A DNA stretch of 64,000 nt from positions 63,736,691 through 63,800,690 of the forward strand of contig NC_079493.1 of NCBI RefSeq assembly GCF_030052815.1, written 5' to 3'. Made by a program: the position numbers and the translations under genes. A model generated the notes under the pieces. The model saw only the letters and a list, made by a program, of their open reading frames with translations. It was not told where the DNA came from and did no database searches. This document shows, one piece after another, positions 24,709 through 36,869 of this stretch (its first letter is position 1; every line of letters begins with the position of its first letter). The DNA comes from Hevea brasiliensis (taxonomy: Eukaryota > Streptophyta > Magnoliopsida > Malpighiales > Euphorbiaceae).

Positions 24709-26494
24709 CCTATGCATGTACCATGGTAATCAAAACAAAGCTAACTCCATTGTCTCCTCAACAAATGAAAGAGACGGGTAATAACCTAGTCAAGCATCCA
24801 TAGTGAGATATGAAACAATATCATAAATCTCTTTGTCCTTTTTGTGAGCATAAATCACAACACAATTCGATTCAAAGTCAATTCCAATATCCAATAATTT
24901 TTATGCTCATCACAATTCAAAACATAAATTTGTATTTTTCCATGCCAATTGGCTATCACAATTTAAAATATATTCTATCAAAATTTTTCAAAACATAATT
25001 TATTCAATCCACAACAATGCTTAATACTTGTTGAAATACCATTTCACAAAACTAAACTCATGCATAAGATACCAATTTCAATAATCAGTGAAATAAATTC
25101 AATACTTGATAAACATCATACATAGGGAAAATAACGTCATTTAATCATATAAAATTTTCAGGATAAAATAAATTAAAAACTAATTATGCATAAGCCTCTG
25201 ATGAGTCACCTCTTGGACTTGACTCAGTGGGTCTTTTCCCTTCTTAGTGTTTTTTCTAACTGAAATACACAATTTAAAGTGTTTTAGTAATCATTTAAAT
25301 TGTTTCTAATAATAAGGTTCAATAATTAAATTTTATTAATACTATTCCTTTCATTAGTCAACCTATAATGTTGACCTTTAATGCACACTAGGTGAATTAG
25401 TTTTAATGTCACTAATATGTTCCATTTTTCATTCCTCACATGTTGATATATGTTGCCAATTTCATTTTAAAGCTTATTGCATTTTATTGTAATTATTCAA
25501 ATTTCATTACCAATGTTTACTATCTATTAGACCAAGCTATAGTGTAAATTTAATAGATTTCTCTTCATTAAATTGTTTCTCATTGTGTCTTCTTTAATTT
25601 CCTTTTTGAATCACTCCATTTGGAGTTGTATAGCTCAAGTTATGGTCAATTAACCATAACTAGGTCAAATCTAAATTTTAGTTTCCTTTTTAGGCATTTT
25701 CGGTTCTAAATTTACTAATTTATTTGGACTATTTGTAATCACATTAAGGTCTAGCATTCTTCATAAGTATTGTTGCTCTATGTCTTAGGGACATCCAGAA
25801 ATTTTGCTTACCATTTTTCAAGTCTTATAGAATTCTTTATAGACAAATTGTTAACTTGGACTCAAAGGTCCTATATTGGCATAGTCCTCAATTAGGTCAA
25901 TGGTTTTGACCTTAAATTCTAACCTTATACATTTATAATTTGAGGAAGTTGTCTAAAGCAAAGTTTTAGATCTCTTTCTTAGCTTTCCAAATTGGTATGG
26001 CTCATTTAAATTGGACACTTCTTGAGGGAGATATGCTTATTTGAATTTTCTGGATTTTATGGTTAAATGTGCCAATTCCATATTTAGTGTGCCAAATTAA
26101 TCAACTTAATTGACCTAGTTCCCTTGATTTACGGGTTTTGGTCAAATTACCAATATTGTAGATCTATGTCTTATTGAAATTTTGAGACTAATTTCATGTC
26201 ATTTAGAGTTCTATAGACCAATTTATGGTCATTTTATTATTGCTGGTCAAGTTGCACTTATATTGCAAAGTTTAGGTCATTTTTATGTCTAAGCTTTCCA
26301 ACGGTACAAATTTCAGGTCATTTGGATCTGTTTTGAGTGAGTTATGGCCAAAATACTGACTATTGTTTATATGGTCAAAATCTGGGTTCATATGTTAGGT
26401 AATTCTGGATTTGGTCATTTTTTTAAGTCATTTCTAGGCAGAATTTGGGCAACACTTCTACATGAAAGTTGGCCTATTTTATATCTAGTTTCAC

Positions 26495-26521
26495 CTCTAA
26501 CTGGCCTCATACCAATTAGAG
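26495..26521. other. CCAATTGG hairpin (H4) with a compensatory change
   Basis: CTCTAACTGG (26495-26504), loop CCTCATA, CCAATTAGAG (26512-26521). Compared with the CTCCAATTGG/CCAATTGGAG form, the fourth base pair changed from C-G to T-A on both sides; one C-A mismatch is present elsewhere in the stem. Confidence 0.6.
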
Positions 26522-27717
26522 TCATAACTTTACACTTATAACCTAATTTATATACTACCAACAATCATAACCTGCATAAGAGAATTTACACTCCCAATTT
26601 GGCAATCCTGCTCCTCCCAATACTTTAATATTCATTCTTGGCACTTCTATATTTATTCAACACAATTCCAGTAAAGTAAATTGGGTAGAATACTCAAGTA
26701 ATATAGGCTCCCATGGCTGCCTAAAGATGGGCAGTCCAATAACTCAACAATTCCTTCAATTTTCATCACCAATCAACTCATCTCAAGCTAAACATAAACT
26801 TTACTTAAGAAAGGAAGTGAATTGGACACTTACCTCTTTTTGTAGCTTGTCAAACCTCTTCAAATCTCTCCCTTTTTGCTACAAAAATACTGCCCAAGGT
26901 GTATAAACAACTTTTAATGAAGGAACCTTGAAGATTTCATGGCTTGATCTTGGTGGATGAGAGCTTGAAGCTTTGGCCATCCGTGGAGTTTCCCTTTGGA
27001 ATTGAATTCCGCTTGAAGATGAAATGAAGAAGAAGAAGTGGCTGAAGTGGGATATGTTGTCCAATTAATGAATATACAAATCCATAGTGCTCCACTAAGG
27101 TGGATTAAATGTTTAATAATCCAAATTTTCCCTTAATTGTAATTATGCCCCAAATTCCTCACTATTTACATTTTATGTCAAATTTTCTATTTTTATGACA
27201 TTTTCAAAATTTAATACTACTAATTTTTCATGGACATTTAGGTCAAAAGTCAACTCTAGGTATTAATTGACCAAAATGCCCCTCTTCGGGTTCTATTTCA
27301 GATTTTTCGGTATTACCGATTAATTCCTTAACTCGCCGATTTCTTTAATTTTCGTTTTTCTTTGTATTAATTAATTAAATTTTCTTTGACATTTTCTAAG
27401 TCAATTATACCTCAATAGATGTTTATTTAAGTCTTAAAAATATTTCTTAGGGTTTCCCGTGGTCCAGGGCTAGTCAACGGTCTTTGCCGTAACTTCCCGG
27501 TTCGGTCACCCATCGCTACAGTGCTGGCTCATTTAACTTACTTTCCTTTCGTCTCTTTTATTTTTTCCTTAATTTTTCTTTTTTTTTAATTTATTTCATC
27601 ATTTTATGCCTGTTTATTACCATTGAAGTGTAGTTCCAGACATCCTGACTTGTCCAGACCGACATTAGGTCACTGGAGTAGTTGAATGTATGGACTACGT
27701 AAAGTAAGGGCATTACA

Positions 27718-28190
27718 AACACCAACTAGAATATACTTATTTCCAAAGGAAGATGGGAATGGACCCATAAAGTCTATTCCCCACACATCAAATAGTTCTA
27801 TTTCAAGTATACCGTGCAGTGGCATTTCATTCCTTCTTGATATGTTCCTTGTTCTTTGGCATTGATCACAAGCCAGCACAAAAGATCTCACATTCTTAAA
27901 TAGATTTGGCCAGTAAAACCCTGTTTGCAAAATTTTGGCTATTGTTTTTGAGGTGCTAAAATGTCCTCTCTATGATGATGAATGACAGTGCTACAAAATG
28001 CTCTCTATTTCCTTCTCCGGTATACATCTTCATATCTGCCCATAATTGCATCTTTTACACAATAGAGGTTCTTCCCATGTGTATAATCGTACATCATGCA
28101 GGAATTTCTTCCTTTTCTTGTAAGACATGTTGGGTGGCAATACTCTGCATACAAGATAATTAACAAAGTCAGCATACCATAAGGCTTGGG
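27718..28190 (-). pseudogene. Athila integrase N-terminal part (zinc-binding region and first catalytic Asp)
   Basis: The open frame from 27930 gives TGFYWPNLF, then CDQCQR (the Cys pair of the HHCC zinc finger) and GIDFMGPFP, whose Asp (codon 27772-27774) is the first catalytic residue. It reaches the solo LTR at 27718 with KYILVGV. Upstream (27930-28190) the frame continues with a stop into a region matching the linker between RNase H and integrase (VLPPNMSYKKRKKF, WEEPLLCKRC). Confidence 0.85.
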
Positions 28191-28553
28191 AGAATGCTAA
28201 TAGTTATTCATCAGGGAATGAGTCATCGATTGGCAGATCCTCAATGTCTCTTATGTCTTCCTGTTTAAGTCTTGAGAGGTGGTCAGCTACCACATTCTCG
28301 GATCCCTTTTTGTCCTTGACTTCAAGATCAAATTCTTGTAGGTGTAGGATCTATTGAATCGACCTTGGCTTTGCTTCTTTCTTGGTCAATAGGTATCGGA
28401 TGGCAGCATGGTCTGTGTATATAACGACTTTTGATCCGAGTAGGTAGGATATGAATTTGTTAATTGCAAACACCACTACTACGAATTCCTTTTCTGTGGT
28501 AGCATAGTTGATCTGTGCATCGTCAAGTGTTCTGCTAGCATAGTAAGTGCCTA
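28191..28553 (-). pseudogene. Athila RNase H remnant
   Basis: The translation runs from [21 protein letters not shown], through an IYTDHAA motif (about 28407-28424, with the RNase H Asp) to GSENVVADHLSRL, the standard end of this domain, then DLPIDDSFPDE. An in-frame stop interrupts it near 28353. The first half of the domain is absent: the RT is joined directly to the middle of RNase H by a deletion at about 28547. Confidence 0.83.
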
Positions 28554-29110
28554 AGAACTATACCTTCCCTTACCATGAAGTGAAATTTTTCCCAATTTAG
28601 AACTAGGTTTGATTCTTCATATCTTTGCAACACTTTGGATGAATTATCTAGGCATTCATCAAAAGTAGTTCCATAGACAGAAAAATCATCCATAAAATCT
28701 TCCATAGTATTTTTAATGTAATCTGAAAAAATGGCCATCATGTATCTTTGAAATGTAACAGGGGCATTACAAAGATCAAAAGGCATTTTTTTATCTGTAA
28801 AGGTTCCATAAGGGCATACGAATGTGGTCTTTTCCTGGCATTATGGGTGAATAGGAATTTGGAAAAATCCTGAATACCCATCTAGATAGCAAAAATAGGA
28901 ATGTTTCACTAGCCTTTCTAACATTTGATCTATGAAAGGGAGAGGAAAATGGTCTTTTATAGTGGCACTATTCAATTTCCTATAATCTATGCACATGTGC
29001 CAACCAGTAACTACCCTAGTTTGCATTCTGAATGATAGTTGTTCCACCCTTCTTAGGCACTACATGCATTGAACTAACCCATTTACTATCAGAAATTGGG
29101 TATATAATAC
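28540..29110 (-). pseudogene. Athila reverse transcriptase, palm and fingers
   Basis: The open frames at 29047-28841 (CIDYRKLNSATIKDHFPLPF, then YLDGYSGFFQIPIHP) and 28786-28535 (MPFDLCNAPVTFQRYM, then FMDDFSVYG) are the core RT motifs in order. The catalytic FMDD occupies 28685-28696. A stop near 28838-28840 separates the two frames. After EGIVL the sequence jumps out of frame into RNase H, so the thumb and connection domains are deleted. The gene is not functional. Confidence 0.88.
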
Positions 29111-29797
29111 CTACGCTAATAGTTTTAGAATTTCCTTCTTAACTACTTCTTTCATGTTTAGGTTAAGTCTCCTTTGATGTTCAATAGTGGGTTTGTTGTT
29201 TTCCTCCATAGGTATTCTATGCATGCAAATTGAAGGACTAATCCCTTTCAGGTCTTCTATTTTATACCGTATAGCCTTGCTATGGGTCCTAAGTTCCCTT
29301 AATAATTTTTCCTCTTCTTCATTAGATAGGACAGCATTTGTAATAATAGGATATTTAGAATTTGATTCCAATAATGCGTACCTTAGTATGGAGGGGAGAA
29401 GTTTCAGTTTTACCTATTTGGTATCTTCCTGTGACTTGCTTTTTCATTGTTCCTCCTTTAGCTCTTCCACTTGGAGAGCTTGAGCTAAGGGTAGGGATGG
29501 GCTAGCTTCTAAAAATCATGCACAAGCTACAATTTTTGTGTTTTCATTATCTACTGTGTGGCTGTGTAATATGCATTCTTCAAGATGATCTTTAGGATGT
29601 CTTTTGTGAAATTTCTCTGCAACTAACTTGTCATTTATGTCAACTTTTAAGCGTTCATCAGGTTCAAGTTTATGCTTTATTACTCGGAATAGGTTGAATT
29701 CTACTTCTTCATCTCTTACCTTGAGAGTTAACTGCCCATTCTTAACATCTATGATAACTCTGGTGGTTACCTAGAAAGGTCTTCCTAGGATGATAGG
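29100..29797 (-). pseudogene. Athila protease end and protease-RT linker
   Basis: Right after the Tekay insertion site, the frame reads ILGRPF and VTTRVIIDVKNGQLTLKV, the end of the Athila aspartic protease, with a stop where Leu is usual. The frame then continues through a hydrophilic linker (KFHKRHPKDHLEECIL) to the open frame 29371-29111 (SEEEEKLLRELR, SICMHRIPMEE), which leads into RT. Several stops are present. Confidence 0.8.
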
Positions 29798-30398
29798 TGT
29801 CACACCCTACTCCTCTATAAGGCATGGCATGATCCCATAGTATACCTAATGGAATACCAAACTTCACCTACTGATAACCCATTAAATACACTACAAGGAA
29901 TTTTAAACATTTTCTTACTTCTTTTTACAGTGGTGAGCACTATTGACAGGTGTTCAAAATTTTTTTAATTGAAGTGAAGCTAAATAACACATTTGAAGTA
30001 TTAATAGTTTCTGTAAAAATTTTGGTAGAGTGCCATCTGTATTTTGAATAAAACAGTTCTTCAAAAACCTGTAGAAAAGCACTTCCAATATATTTTTACA
30101 ATCCCAAACTCTAATAAATTTGTTCAACACAATAAATTTCTCAACATTATCAACTCAGTTCAATAATCAATTTTCCAGTGTTTCCAAAAGCTGAGATGAA
30201 GGAAATATGTCATAATATTTTTACAAGCCAAAATAATTTATAATTTTACTTTACAACTGCTCAAGACCAAGTACAATATATACATACAGTGCACATACAT
30301 TACAATAAAAACTACAAAATATGGTATACTCAATATACCCGGCGAAATCTCGAAATATAGCACAAGCAGCTTACTCTGCTTTGCTGCATCTGTCTACT

Positions 30399-30441
30399 GC
30401 GACAAAGAATGAAAAGCTATCGCTGAGCCAATGTCTCAGTG
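30399..30441 (-). other. LTR double hairpin (H1+H2), Tekay 3' LTR copy
   Basis: On the plus strand, GCGACAAA (30399-30406) faces AGCTATCGC (ending 30423), and CGCTGAG (30421-30427) pairs with CTCAGTG (30435-30441) around CCAATGT. Loop and stem bases differ from the copies at 195 and 17775, but the pairing is retained. Confidence 0.55.
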
Positions 30442-31806
30442 GTGCACAACATTAAGAAAATGCAGTTTAAAATCATAAACCATAAATCATATGAACTGTG
30501 GATACTTAAAATCATAGTTAAATTAAAAAAACAAAGAATGTCATAAAGAATTTAAACTCCATTTCACAATATCATAATAAATATAAATAAATCACACACA
30601 CAGCTTAGTAATGATTCCATAGTCCAATTCATCCCAAAAGCCAATGGCTAATGAGGAATAATATAGCTAGCTAGCAATAATATGAGTACTCATCCTATTT
30701 ATTCTCAATAGGCACACACCTCAACACTTCAGCCAGAGAGGGAATTCAAAGTCAATTTGTCCCACTAGACAAGCTAGCGAGGAATTCAATCAATATACAT
30801 GATAGCTGTGGTTTTAAACCATTTACAATGATTTTCAAGAAATAAGTATCCATCAAATATCATTCAAACAAATTTTCACAATTTAAACAATAACAGACAA
30901 ATTGTCATAATTTATTTAAATTAAAAATTCAAAAGAAATAACTGTTGTGCACAAACCTCTGATAAATGCCTCTTGGCCCTAACTCAGTGTTTCCTTCCCC
31001 TTTCCTGGGTTTTTGCTAACTGAAACACACAATTTGAAGTGTTTCAGTACTTATTTAAACTATTTTTAACAATAAGGTTTAATAATTAATTTATTTAATT
31101 CTATTATTTTCCTTAGTCAACCTAAAATGTTGACCCTCGATGCACTCTAGGTGAATTAGGTTAAATGTTACCAATATGTCAAATTTTGCATTTCAATATG
31201 CTACCAATATAGTGCAATTTACCATTTTTACAAGTTGGCATTCATTTCCAAATTATTTCAAGCATCATTGTATGTAAATGTCAAGTTCTCAATTTTTGTG
31301 TGCTAGATTGGTCTAGCTTAAAGTCCTATTTCTCTTGGTTTTTAGCTTCTAGTCAAAGAAGCAAAATTGTAGTTCTATGTCTTATTGCACTCGGGGTAAA
31401 ATTTCAGGTTATTATGAGTTGTATAGACCAATATATGGTCAATTTACAAAAGCTGGACAGATTGCACTAAAATAGCAACTTTAGGTCATTTTTAGGTCAT
31501 TTCTGGTTCTGGCAGTTTTTATACCTGAACTTGTGCAAGCTATTTGACTTGCTTATGGTCATTTCTGGGTTTTGGTGTCTTCATAAGAGTTGTAGCTATA
31601 TGTCTACTCTATTCATGGTAAACATTTCAGGTCATTTGGACTTTTTTTGAGTGAGTTACGGCCAAAACACTAACTGCTGCCCAAATGCTCAATTTTCTGG
31701 TTTTCAAGTCACTAATCCGGATTTGGTCATTTTTCAAGTCACTTTTTGGATAGAATTTAGGTAGGCTTTCTTCATGTAAGTTGGCACATTTTGTGCCTAG
31801 TTTCAC

Positions 31807-31833
31807 CTCCAATTGGCCTCATACCAATTGGAG
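31807..31833. other. CCAATTGG hairpin (H4), perfect 10-bp stem
   Basis: CTCCAATTGG (31807-31816), loop CCTCATA, CCAATTGGAG (31824-31833). The equivalent in the other LTR of this element is 40239-40265. Confidence 0.7.
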
Positions 31834-33362
31834 CCACACACTTAGGGTTATAGGTCCATTTGCACACTGCCCTCTACATGCTTTTCAAACACCAAACCAA
31901 ACACATGTTTACCAATTACATCTTCACTTCCACACAACATTCTGCATTTGGCACTAACCAAAACCATTCAATTTTCTACATTATGTGTCAACTTGGACAG
32001 ATTACAACCACTTCAAAATACAACAAACGCAGTCACAATTCACAAAGTCCAATCCCAACAATATATACACATAAATACTTCTAATTATCACACAAATTTC
32101 CATCATCAAATTACATACCTATCACTACTATTCCACACAAATATATGCTGCCATTTTTTTGTACAATATTTCAACAACATTTCATGAATTTGAACCTTAC
32201 CAATTTCCATTTTAAGGCTGCCCAAAAATTACACATACACATCAACTTCCATTCTCACTTTTCAAGCTTATAAATCAAACTTTATACATGAAAACCAACT
32301 CCAAGACATTTAAACACTTAATTTAACATCTCAAACAACCATTTACATGCAAAGATAAGCTATACATGATGAAGTTCCATGGCTACTGAAATGCTCCATC
32401 ACCAATAATTCATCAAACCTCAAACTTCTTCCATAATTCAACTACCCACAACCTTTGTTACACTTATAATTAAACAAGAATTGAAATTAACCACTTACCT
32501 CTTTTGGACTTCTTCAAAACTCCACCAAAACTTATCTTTCTTACTCCATGTATGCTGCCCATGGTGTGTAGACAAGGTTTAGTGAAGGAACCTAGTGAAA
32601 AAGATGGCTAAATCAATGGTGGACTTAAGCTTGATGGTGGAATTGGAGAAGGAATTCGGCCAAGGTGAATTTGTGAGGAAGAAGAAAGCAAATGATCTTA
32701 CACCTGTCCCACTTCAATCTTTAGGTGTCCCAAATATGATTTTAGTGGAGCACTAATGTAGTATATTGGTTATTTATTCCAAAGTTTCCAAATTCCCACA
32801 TTTACCTCATTTCTTTGACTATTTAATTTATGTACCACCATTTTAATTTTCATGATATTTTCAAGGTTTAATATCATTTATTTTTAATGGACATTTAGGT
32901 CAAAAGGCAACTCGGGGTGTCAAATAACTATAATGCCCCTATTCGGGTTGCATTCCCGATTTTTCGGTAACACCGAGTTTTATCGTTTTCTCGATTTCTC
33001 ATTTTTCTTTGTACTAATTAATTAATTTTTCTTTGATACTTCTAATGATATTTATAATTCAATAAGTCTTTAATTATGTCTTGAAACTAAATTTCGAGGG
33101 TTCCCTGCAGTCCTGAGGTTGGCTATTGCCTGTGCTGTAACTTCCCCGTGCGGTCACCCATCATTGCGGTGCTGGTTCATTTAACTTAGTTTCATTTCAT
33201 TGCTATTATTTTTCCTTTATTTTTCTTGTATTTTATTTTTTTTATTTCATTATTTTATGTGTTGTCACTAATATTTAAATTTAGTTCTAGGCATCCTAGC
33301 TATCCGGACAGACACTGGTCACCGGAATAGTAGAACGCACTACCGAACATAGGGGTGTTACA

Positions 33363-33376
33363 ACTCTCCCCCCCTT
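33363..33376 (-). other. Polypurine tract of the Tekay element
   Basis: On the minus strand AAGGGGGGGAGAGT lies directly before the 3' LTR start (TGTAACACCCC), the expected plus-strand primer position. Confidence 0.9.
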
Positions 33377-33460
33377 AAAATAAATTGCGCCTCAAAATTT
33401 TACCTGACATCAATTTTTGAACAGCTGTGGGTGCTGTCTCCTCATGTCCTCTTCACGTTC

Positions 33461-34800
33461 CTAAGTAGCTTCCTGGCATGAATGATGGTTCCACAATACT
33501 TTAACTAGGTGTGTCTGTTTATTCCTCAGCTGCTTCACCTCGTATGCCAGAATTTCTATGGGTTCTTCCTCATATGAGAGGTCTGGATTTACCTCAATCT
33601 CTTCAATTGATAGAACATGAGATGGGTCAGATCTGTACCTCCTTAACATGGACACATGGAAGACACTGTGTATCCTTTCTAGCTCTAGAGGTAATGCCAA
33701 CCGATATGCCAAAGAACCCACTCTTTCCAGAACCTCATATGGTCCGATGAAATGAAGACTCAGTTTCCCCTTTCTGCCAAATCTCATAATCCTCTTCCAA
33801 GGAGAAACTTTAAGGAATACCTTATCACCCACTGCATATTCAATATCTCTTCTCTTCAGATCAACATAGGACTTCTGACGGTCTGATGCAGCCTTGAGTC
33901 GATCTCTGATCAATCTGATCTTTTCCTCTATCTGCTGAATAATTTCTGGCCCAATTATCTTCATTTCACATACTTCATCTCAACATAGGGGAGTTCTACA
34001 CTTTCTGCCATACAAAGCTTTATACGAAGGCATCCCAATGCTTGATTGGTAGCTATTGTTATAAGTAAACTCAATCAAAGGCAAGTGTGTATCCCAACTA
34101 CCTTCAAACTCAATCACAAAAAGCTGTAGCATATCCTCCAATATCTGAATTACCCTCTCAAACTGGTCATTTATCTGTGGGTGGAATGCTGTGCTGAAGT
34201 TCAATATAGTTCCTAGGGCTCTATGAAGACTACCCCAGAATCTAGAAGTGAACCTAGGATCTCTGTCTGATACAATCGATACTGGCACTCCATGCAATTT
34301 TATAATCTCATTTATGTACAATCTGGACAATCTCTCCAAACTATAGTCCATCCGGACTGGCAAAAAGTGAGCAGACTTGGTTAGTCTATCAACTATAACC
34401 CATACTGCATCATGACTATTCTGTGTCCTCGAAAGTCCTATCACAAAATCCATAGTTATCCGTTCCCATTTCCACTCTAGTACTGGCAATGGATGTAACA
34501 AACCTGCTAGTACTTGATGTTCTGCCTTCACTTGCTGACAAGTTAGGCATTTGGAAAGAAATTTGGCTACATCCCTCTTCATACCCACCCACCAGTAATG
34601 CTCTTTCGTGCCTCAGAAATTTTAGTTCCACCAGGGTGCATAGTGAAAGGAGACTCATGTGCTTTCTTCATAATGATCCGTCTGAATTCCACATCATTAG
34701 GAATGCACATTTTTCCCTGATGTAGTAGTAAACCATCATCTCTCACAGAAAATTCAGATTTCTTGCCCTGCTGGACTTCTTTTCAGTAGCTTTTGATATT
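33461..34800 (-). pseudogene. Tekay integrase with C-terminal chromodomain
   Basis: The open frame 34588-33980 has the zinc-finger Cys pair (CLTCQQ, residues 14-17), catalytic Asp47 (TMDFV), Asp108 (SDRDPRF) and Glu144 (FERVIQ), spaced D,D35E, so the triad is intact. After a frame break at about 33970, the frame 33964-33461 carries the GPY motif (residues 74-76) and then, from about residue 131, EEEPIEIL...VKQLRNK...VKVLW, a plant chromovirus chromodomain lacking the first aromatic cage residue. Such chromodomains are thought to steer insertion toward heterochromatin. The C-terminal tail continues to about 33420 out of frame. Confidence 0.9.
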
Positions 34801-35360
34801 TTTCATCATTCTGAGCAGCCATTCTAATCTGATCAATCAACAATGGCTGTACATGCCATGCAACTACTGTCTGTCGCTCATCATCAATCTCCAAACTGGC
34901 ATGCTGTGCTTTCAATTCATGTACCATAGACAAAGGAGAAACTCTAAGACTTGCCATAGTCTTGTGACTTAAGGCGCCAGCCACCACATTTGCTTTCCCT
35001 GGCTGATAGTCTATTAAATAATCATAGTCTTTAATCAGTTCTAACCATCTCCTCTACCTTAAGTTCAATTCCTTCTGAGTGCCCAAATACTTCAAGCTCT
35101 TGTGATCTGTGTAAATGTAGCATTTCTCTCCATACAAATAGTGTCTCCAGATCTTCAGAGCAAAAACAATAGCTGCAAGCTCCAAATCATGTGTTGGGTA
35201 GTTCCTCTCATGCGGTTTTAGCTGGCGTGATGCATAAGCAATGACATTTCGATCTTGCATCAGTACACAGCCTAACCCATTGTGAGAAGCATCACTATAA
35301 ACTGTGTATTCTTTACCTAGTGTAGGTAAAGTAAGGAATGGAGCTTCAGTCAAACACCTT
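34801..35360 (-). pseudogene. Tekay RNase H and the linker to integrase
   Basis: The open frame 35353-35054 contains [10 protein letters not shown] (first Asp), the DLELAA Glu and YTDHKSL, the RNase H catalytic residues in order. A second frame, 34987-34754, begins VAGALSHKT (normally VADALSR), then a hydrophilic linker to the integrase zinc finger. Stops separate the two frames from each other and from RT. Confidence 0.87.
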
Positions 35361-36435
35361 TTTAACTCATCAAAACTCTACTGACATTTATCTGTCCACT
35401 GAAATTTTACATCTTTTCGAAGCAGCTTGGTCAGTGGAGAAGCTAATATAGAAAACCCTTTCACAAATCGGCAGTAGTATCCAGCTAAACCCAGAAAACT
35501 ATGAATTTCTGTGATATTCCTGGGTCGCTTCCAATCAAGGATAGCTTCTACCTTGCTGTAATCTACCTTGATCCCTTCAGCTGACACAATATGTCCCAAG
35601 AAAGAGATTTCTTTCAAACAAAATTCACATTTTGATAATTTGGTGTATAGCTGTTTATCCCTTAAAGTCTGCAGTACAATCCACAAATTTCTATCATGCT
35701 CCTCTGCATTTCTCAAATGTATCAAAATATCATCAATAAACACCACCACAAACTGGTTGAGATATGGTTTGAAGATAGCATTCATTAGATCCATAAAAGC
35801 AGTTGGAGCATTAGTTAACTCGAATGACATTGCTAGAAACTCATAGTTGCCATATCGACTTCTGAAAGTAGTTTTTGGAATACTCTGCTCTTACACTTTT
35901 AACTGATAATAAGCAGATCGCAAATCAATTTTGGAGAATATAGCTGCACCCTTCAACTAATCAAATAGATCATCAATGCGAGGCAATGGATATTTATTTT
36001 TATTGTCACTTTATTCAACTGTCGGTAGTCAATACATAAGTGGAAAGTGCCATCTTTCTTCTTAACAAACAATATTGGCGCTCCCCAAGGTGACACACTA
36101 GGGCGGATGAAGCCCTTTTCAAGTAGTTCTTGCAATTGTACCTTCAACTCCTTCAACTCTGCTGGTGCCATTCTATATGGTGTTATGGAGATTAGATCCA
36201 CACTAGGCATAACATTAATCTCAAACTACAGTTCTCTTTCAGGAGGTAATCCTGGCAATTCAATAGAAAACACATCTAGAAAGTCATATACTGTAGGGAT
36301 GTCCCTCAACGTTGGACTCCCTACTTGGGTGTCTACCACATGTGCCAAGTATGCTTCACACCCCTTTCTGATCATTTTACTGGCTAGTGTAGCCGAAATG
36401 ATGTTTGATGGCAATAGCTGCCTTTCCCCATGTAT
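35361..36435 (-). pseudogene. Tekay reverse transcriptase
   Basis: Frames 36441-36226 (TVYDFLDVFSIELPGLPPERE), 36210-35953 ([31 protein letters not shown]) and 35830-35378 ([43 protein letters not shown]) cover the RT motifs in order. The catalytic FIDD is intact at 35729-35740. A frameshift lies near 36000 and a stop near 35892, between the second and third frames. Not translatable as one protein. Confidence 0.9.
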
Positions 36436-36869
36436 TACCACATCATCAGATCGAGGAGACCAAAAGTGACTGTATACAATCTACAGTTAATCATGGCGTG
36501 ATGCCTGGCTAACCAATCCATACCCAAGATGATATCATAATCTCTGAAGGGAATTTCAATGAGATTAGACAGAAAAGTATGTCCTTGGATCACTAAAGGA
36601 CAATCCCTATACATTATATTGACCCTGAACTCCTGTCCTAGCGGACTTGTTACTAGCACCTCAAAATCCATTTTCACACATGGAACAGCAATGCAATCAA
36701 TGATGCTAGTACTCATATAGGAATGGGTAGAACTCGGATCAAGTAACACAAACACATCTTGATTAAAAGTTGATAAGGTACCAGCCATAATGTCAGATGT
36801 CTCTGCCTCTTCTCTCTGTCTCATTGCGTAGACTCTGACTGGAGCATTGCCTTGCTCTGATTGATTCAA
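36435..36869 (-). pseudogene. Tekay aspartic protease with altered active site
   Basis: The open frame of 144 codons contains VLLDPSSTHSY, where the active site normally reads D-S/T-G; here it is D-P-S (36732-36740), which should abolish catalysis. Downstream, FLSNLIEIPFRDYDIILGMDWLARH is the expected protease C-terminal part including the ILGMDWL motif. The start overlaps the end of gag (VYAMRQREEAE). Confidence 0.88.

Larger units (their letters stand above)
23574..27717 (-). mobile_element. Solo LTR, Tekay type, 4.1 kb, perfect target site duplication
   Basis: It starts TGTCACACCCTACTCC and ends AAGGGCATTACA. AACAC is repeated on both sides (23569-23573 and 27718-27722). It splits the Athila integrase between the first catalytic Asp and the second. 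It contains an H3 hairpin CGGCA-GAG-TGCCG (23737-23749), a variant H1 (24206-24226), a poly(A) run followed by a hairpin (24648-24708) and an H4 hairpin (26495-26521). No coding content. The same insertion is present in the duplicate copy at 58873-62693. Confidence 0.92.
29798..33362 (-). repeat. 3' LTR of the Tekay element
   Basis: It starts TGTCACACCCTACTCC and ends GGGGTGTTACA on the plus strand, 3565 bp. H2+H1 hairpins lie at 30399-30441 and an H4 hairpin with a perfect 10-bp stem at 31807-31833. Confidence 0.93.

Noticed and set aside
33511..33750. Plus-strand open frames overlapping the Tekay pol (also 34489-34725, 35568-35846, 36047-36469)
   Set aside because: Shadows of the minus-strand pol frames, which carry the recognisable motifs.
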